Shown here: positions 52,334-61,799 of the stretch, one piece after another | Numbering within the stretch: the stretch's first letter is position 1 | How the letters are laid out: each line of letters begins with the position of its first letter | NCBI GenBank assembly: GCA_964532065.1 | Contig: CAZHHG010000002.1 | Location: forward strand, 1 to 64,000 | Source: DSXH01 sp964532065 | GTDB lineage: Bacteria > Bacteroidota > Ignavibacteria > Ignavibacteriales > Melioribacteraceae | Length of the DNA stretch: 64,000 nt | Reading direction: 5' to 3' | The notes under the pieces: generated by a model | What the model was told of the DNA's origin: nothing | Seen by the model: the letters and a program-made list of their open reading frames with translations, nothing else | Databases searched by the model: none | Made by a program: the position numbers and the translations under genes

Positions 52334-54286
52334 CTAGAACTCATAATTCGCGCCGATAAAAAGTTGCCGCCCGGATTCAGGCAATCCGAACTGTGTGTAA
52401 TAAAGCCGATCGAACAGATTGTTGATTCTAAAATAAACCTCCAGGCCGGAACCGCCTAATTCAAAATTGTAGGCAATCCTGAGATTACTTAAAAGGTAAT
52501 CCGGAAGTTTCTGATATCCCGCAGTACCTTCCCTCAATCCGAATTCATTACCGACATATTCAAGTTCGATTAAAGCCGAGAGGCGGTTTGTTAAAGAGTA
52601 GTCGATTCCGACACCGCTCATCAGTTCTGGCCGGTATTCAAGAGTATCGGCAAATTCACCTGAAACACTTTTAGCGGATGCTGATAAGTAAGTGAAATTG
52701 AAATATGTCTGAACATCCGGTCCGGTGTATTTTGAAATCAGCTCGATACCATACGTTCTTATTTGATCTTTATTTACTCTCATAAACTGTTTTTGTGGAA
52801 GGGTTATTCTGACTATTCCGTCTTTCAAATAGGAAAGAAAAAGGGAGGCGTTTGTGGAAAACCCGGATTTTAAATAACTCAAACTCAGTTCGCCGGAAGT
52901 TGCCGCTTCGGCTTTTAATGCGGGATTAGGAACGAATCTTCCGAGAGCTCCGGAGAAAGTTTCTCTTAGGGTAGGAAATCGTGTCTTCCTACCGCCATTA
53001 ATTCGAACCGACATTTCAGGACTGATAGAGTAAACGAAAGCAGCGTTGACGGAAAAATCCGTTACACTTTCCTTCGCCGGTTTATCCCCCGTATCGGGAG
53101 TTTCAATTCTATCAATTCCGCCTCCAAGGGAAAGAACATAATTATCTTTTACATATTCGTACTCAAATCCGCCGCTTAATATGTTTTCGGAATAAGTTTG
53201 TGAGACGAAATTACCCGACATAAATTCTTCCTTATGCCGGAAGAATTGACCATTCAAACCGATTTTAAGAAGCGAGTTTGCGCTTAGAATATTTGTGTAA
53301 ATTATTCTTCCCCGGAATGTATTGTCGTCATTCTTTTCAATATCATCGTACTTGTTAAAATTAAAATCGGTGAATTGATCAATCTCCATATCAAACTTAT
53401 TATAAGATAGAGAATAGAACAGGTAGGAGCTGGCTTGATCGAGCTGAATATTTCCTGTTGTTCCGATAATTAGGTTTTTCCATTCAGGGTAACGCCAGTA
53501 CCGGGGATTTTCAACTCCGATTTCCGGAGGAACTCCCTTTTCCGAATCGATATATGAGAAAAAGAATCCGCCGTTGAATTTATCGCTGAATTTGTAATTC
53601 AGTTTACCAAAAAGATTCTTACTCTCCCTGAAACTATTTAAACGATCCTTACCCGGATTGGATGAATCGCTGAATGACGAGGGTAATCTATAGTTGTTAT
53701 TATTAATATAATTGGCCGAAATCAGGTAAGAGAGTCTCTCGTTCCTGTTCATGTAAGTGCCGGCAAAGCTTTTATCTCCTGTATCTCCCAGCTGAAGTGA
53801 GATTGAGCCATTAGCATCAGTTAATCCGGGATTGACAGAACTCATCTCAATAACCCCCGAAATCGAATTAGCCCCGAATAATGAGGGCGGAATTCCTTTC
53901 AGCATTGTAATCCCACCTATTACCCCGGCCGGAATCAAGCTAAGATCGATACGGTTATCCCACGGAATATTGAGGGGTATACCGTCGAGAAACAGAGTAA
54001 TCTGTCGTTCACCCGAGCCCCTGAAAAAGAAGAGACTTTCTCCCCTTGAATTTGTCTGGACCTTAATAGAGGGTATTTTCCGTCCAAGTTGAATAACCGT
54101 TCCGGCATCAGATTTTTTTAAATCTCTTGGACTTATTTTAATAAAGGATTCAGGCTCAAGGACGAGTACCCCCTGAACTGTCAGTTCTTCTAATCGGTAG
54201 GATTTAATTGAATCCTGAGATTGGGCTAATAATGGGTTGAATACTAAAAAAAACAGGAAACCAGATAGAAAAGTGCCTTTTTTCAC
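52334..54286 (-). CDS. TonB-dependent receptor
   Basis: 650 residues, GTG start. Signal peptide MKKGTFLSGFLFFLVFNPLLA; plug domain about 30-160 (GTVIQLGRKIPSIKVQTNSRG, FFFRGSGERQITLFLDGIPLNIPWD, IPPSLFGANSISGVIEM); 22-strand-type barrel with the final residue Phe (GANYEF). No carboxypeptidase-regulatory domain, so unlike SusC. The substrate could be siderophore, cobalamin or a metal complex; a metal role (copper for the nos genes) is only a guess. The 203-base upstream region shows no recognisable riboswitch. Confidence 0.93.
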   Translation of the reverse strand: MKKGTFLSGFLFFLVFNPLLAQSQDSIKSYRLEELTVQGVLVLEPESFIKISPRDLKKSDAGTVIQLGRKIPSIKVQTNSRGESLFFFRGSGERQITLFLDGIPLNIPWDNRIDLSLIPAGVIGGITMLKGIPPSLFGANSISGVIEMSSVNPGLTDANGSISLQLGDTGDKSFAGTYMNRNERLSYLISANYINNNNYRLPSSFSDSSNPGKDRLNSFRESKNLFGKLNYKFSDKFNGGFFFSYIDSEKGVPPEIGVENPRYWRYPEWKNLIIGTTGNIQLDQASSYLFYSLSYNKFDMEIDQFTDFNFNKYDDIEKNDDNTFRGRIIYTNILSANSLLKIGLNGQFFRHKEEFMSGNFVSQTYSENILSGGFEYEYVKDNYVLSLGGGIDRIETPDTGDKPAKESVTDFSVNAAFVYSISPEMSVRINGGRKTRFPTLRETFSGALGRFVPNPALKAEAATSGELSLSYLKSGFSTNASLFLSYLKDGIVRITLPQKQFMRVNKDQIRTYGIELISKYTGPDVQTYFNFTYLSASAKSVSGEFADTLEYRPELMSGVGIDYSLTNRLSALIELEYVGNEFGLREGTAGYQKLPDYLLSNLRIAYNFELGGSGLEVYFRINNLFDRLYYTQFGLPESGRQLFIGANYEF

Positions 54287-54489
54287 GCTTATTCAGAATT
54301 TATTTGAGAGACTCGTTTATTTGATTAATAGAACACTCTAACGATAGGGTCGACGATAAAAATTTAGTCCCCTTATTAATAAATGTCAAAAACAGTTAAA
54401 AATCAACGATTTTCACTAAATGATTCTTATCACAAATCTTTTATCCATTTCTAAAATAACTATTATTTCCGTAAATTTGCCATGCGAAA

Positions 54490-54810
54490 ATGAAAGGATT
54501 TATACTTACATATAGCCTTGTAATTGGACTTCTTCTATATCTGTTTGGGGTTGAGAGTACCAGCTCTAAAGCGGATGGAAGCTCAATTTTCAAATTCACT
54601 CAAGAGGTCTGTTCTGAGGAGTTCTACAGCTTTTACAACAGTTCGGATCTCAATTCAACTTTTTCCGGACCGGATCAGGTTGTTTATATCATCAATTCAA
54701 ATAATGCGGTTCATTATCCTGTAATCACCCAAAATCGAGAGCAAAGTTTTGCTCTCTGTCAAAAAAGCTATCGGACCCATAATGGGTACGCTACTCATCT
54801 GAAGATTTAG
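54490..54810 (+). CDS. Small exported or membrane-anchored protein, unknown
   Basis: 106 residues: N-terminal hydrophobic segment (GFILTYSLVIGLLLYLFGVE), then a Ser/Asn-rich region with three Cys (residues about 41, 94 and nearby). No family recognised, no Shine-Dalgarno seen. Divergent from the TonB receptor gene and about 70 bases before the RlpA-like gene. Confidence 0.5.
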   Translation: MKGFILTYSLVIGLLLYLFGVESTSSKADGSSIFKFTQEVCSEEFYSFYNSSDLNSTFSGPDQVVYIINSNNAVHYPVITQNREQSFALCQKSYRTHNGYATHLKI

Positions 54811-54882
54811 CGTTTTTCTTTTAACCTAAGTTTTCCTTTTTCTCAATCTAATAGGTATGTTCAACTAACAAAGAGGTAATAT

Positions 54883-55365
54883 TTGCGTACGTTAAAATTA
54901 ATCTTCATCATAAGTCTAGTGCTGGTTACAGTCGGGTTCATCAGCTGGACTGATTCATCGGCATCAGAGAATAGTGGTGCGGAGAAGATTTCCGTAAGCA
55001 AAGATGCAAAGCCAAATGTATCAAACGTTAACTTTGAAGAGATCGGAGCCATGGTTGCTTCCTGGTACGGTCCAGGATTTCACGGCAGGTTAACGGCTAA
55101 CGGGGAGACATATAACCAGATGGCATTAACTGCCGCACATAAAGAATTGCCGTTTGGTACTTTCCTTCGAATTACAAATCAAAAAAATGGTAAGTCTGTA
55201 ATTGTCAGAATAAATGATAGAGGACCATATATTGAAGGAAGAGATCTGGATCTTTCAAAGGGAACAGCTATTGCCCTTGGAATGGTTCAGAGAGGTGTTA
55301 TAAAAGTAAAGGTAGAGGAGATCTCTCTAGGGGATTATAATCCGCCGGTTGTTACACTTAATTAG
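54883..55365 (+). CDS. rlpA: RlpA-like double-psi beta-barrel protein
   Basis: 160 residues, TTG start supported by AAGAGG 7 bases upstream. Signal-anchor region 1-21, linker, then the RlpA domain: VASWYGPGFHGRLTANGE (58-75), TAAHKELPFGT with His86, VRINDRGPYIEGRDLDLS with Asp112. These are the conserved lytic transglycosylase positions of RlpA, which acts on denuded peptidoglycan at the septum. No SPOR domain is present, so septal targeting by that route is not expected. Ends at a strong terminator. Confidence 0.9.
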   Translation: MRTLKLIFIISLVLVTVGFISWTDSSASENSGAEKISVSKDAKPNVSNVNFEEIGAMVASWYGPGFHGRLTANGETYNQMALTAAHKELPFGTFLRITNQKNGKSVIVRINDRGPYIEGRDLDLSKGTAIALGMVQRGVIKVKVEEISLGDYNPPVVTLN

Positions 55366-55372
55366 TTTATTA

Positions 55373-55403
55373 GAGCCCGGCCCTCTGTGACCGGGCTCAT
55401 TCT
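55373..55403 (+). terminator. Intrinsic terminator after the RlpA-like gene
   Basis: GAGCCCGG and CCGGGCTC, 8 perfect pairs, 10-base loop, followed by ATTCTTTTT. About 8 bases after the stop codon. Confidence 0.85.
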
Positions 55404-55474
55404 TTTTCTTATTAACAGGAAGTATCTTTTTCCGGTTTATTTCTTATCAATCAATAATTCTTTTAGGAGGTATT

Positions 55475-56011
55475 ATGAAAAAATTTGCACTACCCATTTT
55501 AATCATGTTATTCGTAGTTGGAAATATTAACGGTCAAGGTAAGTTTTCTTTAAGTGCCGGTGGAAATCTTGCAATTCCTATGGGGGATTTTGGCGATGCT
55601 GTTAATATGGGATTTGGCGCTACCGTGCAGGGAGAATATCAATTTCAGGAGAAACTTTTTGGAACAGCCACAATCGGTTATTTAATGTGGGGAGGAAAAG
55701 ATATGGATTTCGGGTTCGGTTCGGTTAAATCCGATTTCAGCGCAATTCCGTTAATGGCCGGCGTAAAATATTTCTTCGCAAAGGGGATTTACGGTCATGG
55801 GCAGCTCGGCCTTCATTTCTTCTCAGCAACAGTTGAAACAACTGGCGGTTTTTTCGGCCCCTCGAAAACGACTGCCAGCGAAACCGAATTTGCTATTGCA
55901 CTTGGAGTTGGCTACGAAGTGTCGAATTGGGACTTATCTGCTTTATTAAATATTATAAGTGATTCCAATTATATCGGATTACGTGCAGCATATAGATTCT
56001 CACTCCAATGA
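55475..56011 (+). CDS. Small outer-membrane beta-barrel protein
   Basis: 178 residues. Signal peptide MKKFALPILIMLFVVGNING; the mature chain alternates strands with Gly/aromatic ends (FSLSAGGNLAIPMGDFGD, GYLMWGG, YFFAKGIYGHGQLGLHFF) and ends YIGLRAAYRFSLQ, a barrel closing strand. About eight strands, OmpA/PorT-like size. AGGAGG upstream. Function unknown. Confidence 0.85.
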   Translation: MKKFALPILIMLFVVGNINGQGKFSLSAGGNLAIPMGDFGDAVNMGFGATVQGEYQFQEKLFGTATIGYLMWGGKDMDFGFGSVKSDFSAIPLMAGVKYFFAKGIYGHGQLGLHFFSATVETTGGFFGPSKTTASETEFAIALGVGYEVSNWDLSALLNIISDSNYIGLRAAYRFSLQ

Positions 56012-56165
56012 TTTTTGGAGGCGGTTGTTCAACGTGAAAGACCGCCTCTATTTCTTTTTACTCCCTCACAATTATTTCTTCCTGAAAATTTATTTTCTGT
56101 TCAGTTGTTTCATTTTTTCTATTTTTACATACACCATTTGAAGATTAGATCAACGGGTAATATAA

Positions 56166-56597
56166 ATGACCGTGTTTTTTTCCAAAACCTGCGAACTTGG
56201 ACTTCAGGCAGTTCTATTCCTTTCCATCAAAAAGGAAAAAATCATTTTCAACGCAGATGAAGTTTCGAAAGAATTGAAGGTGCCGAAGGAATATATTTCT
56301 AAAGTCCTTCAGATCCTCACAAAGAGCGGAATTATAGGATCGAAAAAGGGGAAAAGCGGGGGATTCTATCTTGCCAAGAGTCCTTCCGGAATAAAGCTGA
56401 TCGATATAGTTGAGGCAATAGACGGTCTGGATGTATTTCATTCCTGTGTTCTCGGATTCCCCGGCTGCTCTTCCGAGAAACCGTGTCCAGTTCATAATAA
56501 ATGGGGAAAACTCAGGGAGGAAGCATATAGAATGCTGAGCGAAGAAACTCTTGAGCAGCTGAAAGAAAAAACAATTCAAAAAATAATTTCATTATAG
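56166..56597 (+). CDS. Rrf2-family Fe-S regulator (NsrR/IscR-like)
   Basis: 143 residues. N-terminal winged helix (VFFSKTCELGLQAVLFLS; DEVSKELKVPKEYISKVLQILTKSGIIGSKKGKSGGFYLAK) and the cluster loop C94-x6-C101-x5-C107 (HSCVLGFPGCSSEKPC). Three Cys fit an Fe-S cluster that senses NO, redox or iron-sulfur status. Encoded about 1.5 kb from the nos operon's far end, so an NO/N2O-related role is attractive but not shown. Confidence 0.92.
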   Translation: MTVFFSKTCELGLQAVLFLSIKKEKIIFNADEVSKELKVPKEYISKVLQILTKSGIIGSKKGKSGGFYLAKSPSGIKLIDIVEAIDGLDVFHSCVLGFPGCSSEKPCPVHNKWGKLREEAYRMLSEETLEQLKEKTIQKIISL

Positions 56598-56612
56598 TTC
56601 TGAGAGGCGGAT

Positions 56613-57218
56613 ATGAAAACCACTTTAAGAAAGGATGAACACTTATTATTCGAAACAAGAAAGCATTGGTTCTTTCTGATCATTCCGGTTTTAATTACTG
56701 CCGCACTAATAACACTCTCGTTTTATATTTATTTTCAACTTGATGATAAAAAAAGCTGGTATCTATTAATCCCCGTTTTGTCCGTTCTTTACTTTATTTT
56801 CAGATATTATTCATGGAAAAATGATTTATGGGCTGTTACGAATATCCGGGTTATTGATGAGAGCGGCGTCTTCTCAATTAATTCCAAAGAGAGTCCGATA
56901 GATAAAATCAATAATGTGGCATACAGTCAGAATATTCTCGGAAGAATTTTCGGTTATGGTGATGTGCAGATTCAAACAGCCGCTGAAATGGGAGAAACAA
57001 GTTATACGAATATTTCGCACCCGGATAAATTGAAAGAGGCGCTCTCGAGCGCAATGGAGCAGTACAAGGAATCGCAGCTCAACAAACAGGCCTACAAACT
57101 TGCAGATGCCGTTGACGGCGAGATAGGCGAGGAAACAAAAGAATGTCCTTATTGTGCGGAGAAAATAAAGGCCAAAGCTAAAGTATGCAGGTATTGCGGC
57201 AAAGAACTGCCGGTCTGA
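56613..57218 (+). CDS. PH-domain membrane protein with zinc ribbon
   Basis: 201 residues. Two TM segments (about 20-42 and 50-66), a bacterial PH domain (NDLWAVTNIRVIDESGVFSINSKESPIDKINNVAYSQNILGRIFGYGDVQIQTA), and a C-terminal zinc ribbon CPYCAEKIKAKAKVCRYCGKEL with four Cys. Topology like YdbS/YdbT. GAGGCGG before the ATG. 15 bases after the Rrf2 gene, so probably in the same transcript. Confidence 0.88.
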   Translation: MKTTLRKDEHLLFETRKHWFFLIIPVLITAALITLSFYIYFQLDDKKSWYLLIPVLSVLYFIFRYYSWKNDLWAVTNIRVIDESGVFSINSKESPIDKINNVAYSQNILGRIFGYGDVQIQTAAEMGETSYTNISHPDKLKEALSSAMEQYKESQLNKQAYKLADAVDGEIGEETKECPYCAEKIKAKAKVCRYCGKELPV

Positions 57219-57962
57219 TTATTTTCTGATTGCTTCGATAAACAGATCCTTCGATTTTCCCGGATCGAAAGGATCCCCGGCAAAATTCCCGCTTAGTTTA
57301 ATTTTGTAAAATCCGGCTTCCTTCAGCAAATTCACGATTGTCTTTTTTGAGTGAGGATAATGTATAGTGGTGACAAGCCGGAATTCCCTGGGAGTTGCTG
57401 AAGGAAAAGTAAGAATGTTGAACCTGATTTTTTTATTCCCAAGATCATAAAAGCGGATTATTGTTTGTCCGTCACGAACCGCAATGTTGTTTATTCTATT
57501 CTTCTCACGCAGAATTAATTCATAATTCAGTATATGAAGAAAGAGTTTCCCGCCGGGCACAAGCATCTGTTTAATCTTTTTAAAAGCTTTTTTAAGATCG
57601 ACCGGTGATAGATGAGCTATTGTGTTTCCGACAGAGACAATATTATCGAAAAAGCCGCTATATTTCTTCGGAATGGAGTTGAATGAATGTACATGTAAGT
57701 CGATTGAAACGTTAAATTTTGATGCGTTGTTCTTAGCTTCAGCAATCATTAAAGGTGAAGGATCGAAAGAGGAGACAGAATGCCCGTTTCGTGCTAGAGC
57801 AATTGAATCAAGACCTATTCCGCATCCTATATCTGCCGTTCTGCCGGGTTGAGGGAAAATATTTTTATACGCATTTGTTCTAAGAGCCAGGTTTTTTTCG
57901 AGGTCGATCATTTTGCCGTAGAAACCCGAGATCTCATCATAAAAATTCTTGCTGTTTAACAT
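57219..57962 (-). CDS. SAM-dependent class I methyltransferase
   Basis: 247 residues. Motif I ADIGCGIGLDSIALARNG (about 40-57), acidic end of beta-2 at VSSFDPSP, motif IV region FDNIVSVGNTIAHL, then PGGKLFLHILN. Small-molecule or protein methyltransferase; substrate not resolved. Its stop abuts the stop of the PH-domain gene. Confidence 0.88.
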   Translation of the reverse strand: MLNSKNFYDEISGFYGKMIDLEKNLALRTNAYKNIFPQPGRTADIGCGIGLDSIALARNGHSVSSFDPSPLMIAEAKNNASKFNVSIDLHVHSFNSIPKKYSGFFDNIVSVGNTIAHLSPVDLKKAFKKIKQMLVPGGKLFLHILNYELILREKNRINNIAVRDGQTIIRFYDLGNKKIRFNILTFPSATPREFRLVTTIHYPHSKKTIVNLLKEAGFYKIKLSGNFAGDPFDPGKSKDLFIEAIRK

Positions 57963-58134
57963 TCATCCCTCTTATTAATCTTCGAAAAAAAATATAATTG
58001 TTACACCATAAATATATTTTAATTATTCATGAAAACTGAATTACCTTTATGAAATCCCGGTTTCAGGTTTTTAATAATATATACTCATTATCGTTCATTA
58101 TAAATAAACCTGCAAATATTAATAGTTGCTACAA

Positions 58135-58968
58135 TTAAATATCTACACTTTTTAACTGATTGCCGTTTATGCCGATTACTATTACTCTCACAGGCAGGTT
58201 TCTCTCAGAATGATCGAGCGCCTGTGTTACGAGCTGAACTAGTCCGCTGCAGCATGGTACTTCCATAACCACGACTGTAATTGAATTAATATTTGTTTGG
58301 TTGATTAGAGTAATCAGCTTATCGAGATAGACCTGTTTGTTTGAATCAAGTTTTGGACATGCAATTGCAAGAGTTTTACCCTTAATATAATCTTTGTGAA
58401 AATCCCCGCAGGAAAATGCAGCACAGTCGGCGGCAAGAAGCAGATCAGAATTTCTGAAGTGCGCAGCCGTTGGAGAAATTAAATGCATCTGAACCGGCCA
58501 GTTGGTTAATTGAGAGGCTCGGATTCCTTCTTCTTCAAATTTACCGGGAACAAGGACTGCCTCTTTATTACCCGGGCATCCTTCGTTTACTGATTCATCA
58601 GCCGCGGTCTCATCCATCACAGGTATTATTATTTTATGATCATTCAAATAATCGATTGCTTCCGCAAAGAGATCAAACTCTTTGTGGTCGCGTAAATGTT
58701 TTAAGTGAGCTTTAATAACATTAGGACCGCCTTTTACAATCGTTTCCATAACAATGTATTCGTTGTAGGGTTCAGCCTCTCGTCGTTCTATGGTTATAGC
58801 CCCTTGCGGGCAATCGGATATGCATGCGCCGAGCCCGTCGCAGAAAAGATCACTTATTAGTCTTGCCTTTCCGTCAATAATTTGGAGTGCGCCTTCGGCA
58901 CAGGCAGGAACGCATACACCGCAGCCGTCGCATAACTCCTCGTCTATTTTGATTATTTCCCGAATCAT
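58135..58968 (-). CDS. 4Fe-4S dicluster protein of the nos operon
   Basis: 277 residues from MIREIIKIDEELCDGCGVC; GGAG before this ATG decides it over an upstream start inside the nosY end. First cluster C13, C16, C19, C23; second motif CDGLGACISDCP has C43, C49, C53 with Leu46 in the fourth Cys place. Further Cys motifs are ADCAAFSCGDFH, IACPKLD and EVPCCSGL. It follows nosY by 26 bases on the same strand. Likely an electron carrier or sensor; a similar protein family is common in anaerobes, function unknown. Confidence 0.82.
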   Translation of the reverse strand: MIREIIKIDEELCDGCGVCVPACAEGALQIIDGKARLISDLFCDGLGACISDCPQGAITIERREAEPYNEYIVMETIVKGGPNVIKAHLKHLRDHKEFDLFAEAIDYLNDHKIIIPVMDETAADESVNEGCPGNKEAVLVPGKFEEEGIRASQLTNWPVQMHLISPTAAHFRNSDLLLAADCAAFSCGDFHKDYIKGKTLAIACPKLDSNKQVYLDKLITLINQTNINSITVVVMEVPCCSGLVQLVTQALDHSERNLPVRVIVIGINGNQLKSVDI

Positions 58969-58994
58969 TTTATTGCTCCGTAAAGTAGAATAGT

Positions 58995-59786
58995 TTAAAA
59001 ATCCTTTTTTGAAAATTTTGAATTCCCGATTATCAGCGGTACAAATGTCCATATAATTAATGAAACTATGGAGATCAGTATTCCGAGATCGGTGTTAAAA
59101 AATTTCTGAAAGACGGCGCCGGTGTAACCCATTAAAGCCGCCACATCAAGTTTAAGAATTATTAATATCCGCGCCAAATCGACCGGATTAAATATCGAAA
59201 AACCGATTAAAATTTTCTCAAGCGGATAATCATTAAAATACTGTATGAAAACCAGAAGCAGTCCGTCGTAAAGAATTGCGAAACAAAGCCAGACAAATAT
59301 TGATAGTCCGAGTCCAAGCATTCTGTTTTCATTATATGATGTAATAAGGAAAGCGATCGATACAAAAATGGCTGTTTGAAAGAATCCTGATACGAAAAGA
59401 TAGATCAAAACTTCAAAATGATCTTTCAAATTAATTTTTGAAAAAAGAAGCGGTATTAGAGTGCCGATAAAAAAACTCGATACCAAAGGAATAACAAGCC
59501 CCAGATATAATCCGAAGAAGAGGGTATTTCTCTTTATCGGCTGCGAAAGCATCAATATGATATAATCTTTGTTGTTGTAGTGATATATTGTTCCGAAGAT
59601 GATCGATACAAGCGGAATTATTATTAAAGTAATATTCATCATGCTTACAAGAACCTTCGGCGCGTCGGATGAAAAAGTTGTGAGACCGTACCCGGTTATT
59701 AAAAAAAAGAGCGTGTATATTATCAGCCATAGACTTCGTGATATATCGTGTATCTGGTACCGGATTATTTTGAATAGAGTTTTCAT
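58995..59786 (-). CDS. nosY: NosY-like ABC permease
   Basis: 263 residues, six TM segments, ABC-2-type topology with an early YHYNNKDYIILMLSQPIKRNTLFFG loop, as in NosY. Stands directly after nosF (1 base apart). With NosD and NosF it forms the ABC complex that prepares periplasmic copper/sulfur for the CuZ site of nitrous oxide reductase. Confidence 0.88.
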   Translation of the reverse strand: MKTLFKIIRYQIHDISRSLWLIIYTLFFLITGYGLTTFSSDAPKVLVSMMNITLIIIPLVSIIFGTIYHYNNKDYIILMLSQPIKRNTLFFGLYLGLVIPLVSSFFIGTLIPLLFSKINLKDHFEVLIYLFVSGFFQTAIFVSIAFLITSYNENRMLGLGLSIFVWLCFAILYDGLLLVFIQYFNDYPLEKILIGFSIFNPVDLARILIILKLDVAALMGYTGAVFQKFFNTDLGILISIVSLIIWTFVPLIIGNSKFSKKDF

Positions 59787-59787
59787 A

Positions 59788-60492
59788 TTAATTCCCCGTC
59801 ATGATCGATGCGATGGAGCGTTCGAGATTCTGTTTGCCGGTGGAATTGATCAGATCGGTTATTGTACCGTTAAAGCGGACATCGCCTTCAAGGAGGAAAA
59901 TAACATCTTCTGCCAGTTCTTCAAGATCGCTCAAAATATGTGATGTGAATATTATTGTCTTACCATGTTTGTTTTCTTTAATAATTTTATCTTTTAGAAT
60001 GCTGCTCGAGACAGGATCGAGCCCGGCAGTAGGCTCGTCGAGAATTAAAATTTCCGGATTAAACAGGAACGCAATTACGGCATTGACTTTTTGCTTGGTG
60101 CCGCCGGAAAGATTTTTTAGACGTTTGTTGAATTCTTTGCTGAGTTTCAGCATCTCTATCAATTCTTCGTCATAGGATTTATAATCATCTCTAAGGTTTT
60201 TTATCATCTTAAAAATTTCTGTAACGGTCAGGTTATCGGGAAAGCTTGCAATCTGGGGCATATAGCCAATTTTAGATCTGTAGGAATGGCAACCGTTTAA
60301 TTTTTCTGTATCGATATATATTGAACCACTATCAGGTTTTACTAATCCAAGTATCGATTTAATAAGCGTTGTTTTACCGGAAGCATTCGGCCCCACAAGA
60401 TATGTTATGGTTCCTTTTTTAATCTCGAGGTTTAGATTCCTGAGAACATCCAGAGATCCGAAACTTTTATTTAATTCTGAAATAGTAATCAT
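59788..60492 (-). CDS. nosF: NosF-like ABC ATPase
   Basis: 234 residues. Walker A GPNASGKTT (34-42), signature LSGGTKQK, Walker B EILILDEPTAGLDP, His switch FTSHILSDLEELAEDV. Start overlaps the nosD stop (ATGA). Powers the NosDFY transporter. Confidence 0.92.
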   Translation of the reverse strand: MITISELNKSFGSLDVLRNLNLEIKKGTITYLVGPNASGKTTLIKSILGLVKPDSGSIYIDTEKLNGCHSYRSKIGYMPQIASFPDNLTVTEIFKMIKNLRDDYKSYDEELIEMLKLSKEFNKRLKNLSGGTKQKVNAVIAFLFNPEILILDEPTAGLDPVSSSILKDKIIKENKHGKTIIFTSHILSDLEELAEDVIFLLEGDVRFNGTITDLINSTGKQNLERSIASIMTGN

Positions 60493-61799
60493 AAAATCCT
60501 TTTCATCTTTGGTTTGTCATCTGTCAGTCCTGCAGGAGTGAGCGTCGGAAAAATATTTTCAGCAAGATTAATTAATTCAGTAAATAAACTTCTGATTAAA
60601 ATAAGAGATGGGCGGACTTTTTCGCTGATTAGTGAAAAATACTTTACGGGCCGGAATGGTACATCGCCGATACCGTCTTTATTAAGATCATATCCTTTAT
60701 ATTCTGACCAGTAATTCCCCTCGAAAAAATTATAATTGCGCGTACTGTTGGTTGTTACGTCAAACGTATTCCCGATAAAATTGTTCGATAAAAATTTATT
60801 ATCCATCGAGTTTGCCATCAGCCGTATTCCCCATCCGTTCTCAATGAATTGATTCTTCTCAGCGATAACACGGTTGCAGCCTTCGTAATAGACTGCACAC
60901 GAATTTTTAACGAACCTGTTATTGAAAATTCTGCTGTCGGATATGTCTTTGAGCAGAAGGCCGTATGCGGCTCCGCCCCAGTTGTTTTCGAACAGGTTAT
61001 TGAACATCGCTACGTTTTTGGTAAACATTACCGCTACCCCGGCACCGTTGCCGGCAAAATAATTGTCGGAATAATCGCAGCTGTCCGAAAACATAAAGTG
61101 AAGACCATACCTGATATTATTTCTGCTCCGGTTTTCTTCGATTCGGCTTTTCTTGACAAATTCGAAATAGATGCCGTCTCTGTGACCGTTTATTTTATTC
61201 CCTTTAATAAACATCTCCCGGCATTGCCACAGGTGAATTCCGTTTCCTGAATAGGTCTCCCGTTTTTGAAAAGCTGTTATTTCATTGTCGAGGACTCTGC
61301 ATGAGGATGATTTGGAGAGATAAATCCCGAAAAAATTATTAATGAATTTATTTTTTTCTATTGTACAGTTATTAACACTATCAAGCTTAACGGCGGCACT
61401 CTCATATATAAAATTTATTCCGGCATCTTTAAAGATAAAACCCCGGATTACAACATCATCCGCTTTTACTTTTACTATTTCATGTTTATTATTCCCGGAA
61501 ATTACAGGTTCATCCAGTCCTATAAGCACAATCGACTTTGTAATAAGAAGAGTCCCCTCATTATAATATCCGCCAGTAACTATTAATGTGTCTCCGCCGG
61601 AAGAAGCTTCGAGTGCGGTGCGGATCGATTTAAATTTTTGCCTCTCGCCGATAACGAATGTTTTTGCAGAAAGTATAAAAGGGAATAACAGGAATACTAT
61701 AAACAATAAAATACCGCAGTAAGAATATTTTCTTAGCTTGTTTTTTGTGCTGTAACTGCTTATTAAATCCGTTGGCTTAATTCCATTTCTCGGATACAT
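60489..61799 (-). CDS. nosD: NosD, periplasmic right-handed beta-helix copper maturation protein
   Basis: 436 residues. A hydrophobic export signal lies about 27-46 after a polar start region, then parallel beta-helix repeats typical of the carbohydrate-binding/sugar hydrolase (CASH) fold (NNCTIEKNKFINNFFGIYLSKSS, GNGIHLWQCREMFIKGNKI) and a hydrophobic tail. The ATG overlaps nosL by 23 bases; no other ATG lies before the signal. Delivers Cu or S to NosZ. Confidence 0.9.
   Translation of the reverse strand: MYPRNGIKPTDLISSYSTKNKLRKYSYCGILLFIVFLLFPFILSAKTFVIGERQKFKSIRTALEASSGGDTLIVTGGYYNEGTLLITKSIVLIGLDEPVISGNNKHEIVKVKADDVVIRGFIFKDAGINFIYESAAVKLDSVNNCTIEKNKFINNFFGIYLSKSSSCRVLDNEITAFQKRETYSGNGIHLWQCREMFIKGNKINGHRDGIYFEFVKKSRIEENRSRNNIRYGLHFMFSDSCDYSDNYFAGNGAGVAVMFTKNVAMFNNLFENNWGGAAYGLLLKDISDSRIFNNRFVKNSCAVYYEGCNRVIAEKNQFIENGWGIRLMANSMDNKFLSNNFIGNTFDVTTNSTRNYNFFEGNYWSEYKGYDLNKDGIGDVPFRPVKYFSLISEKVRPSLILIRSLFTELINLAENIFPTLTPAGLTDDKPKMKRIL

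Noticed and set aside
54287..54489. Cobalamin riboswitch before the TonB receptor
   Set aside because: No B12-box or long conserved structure is seen in the 203-base gap.
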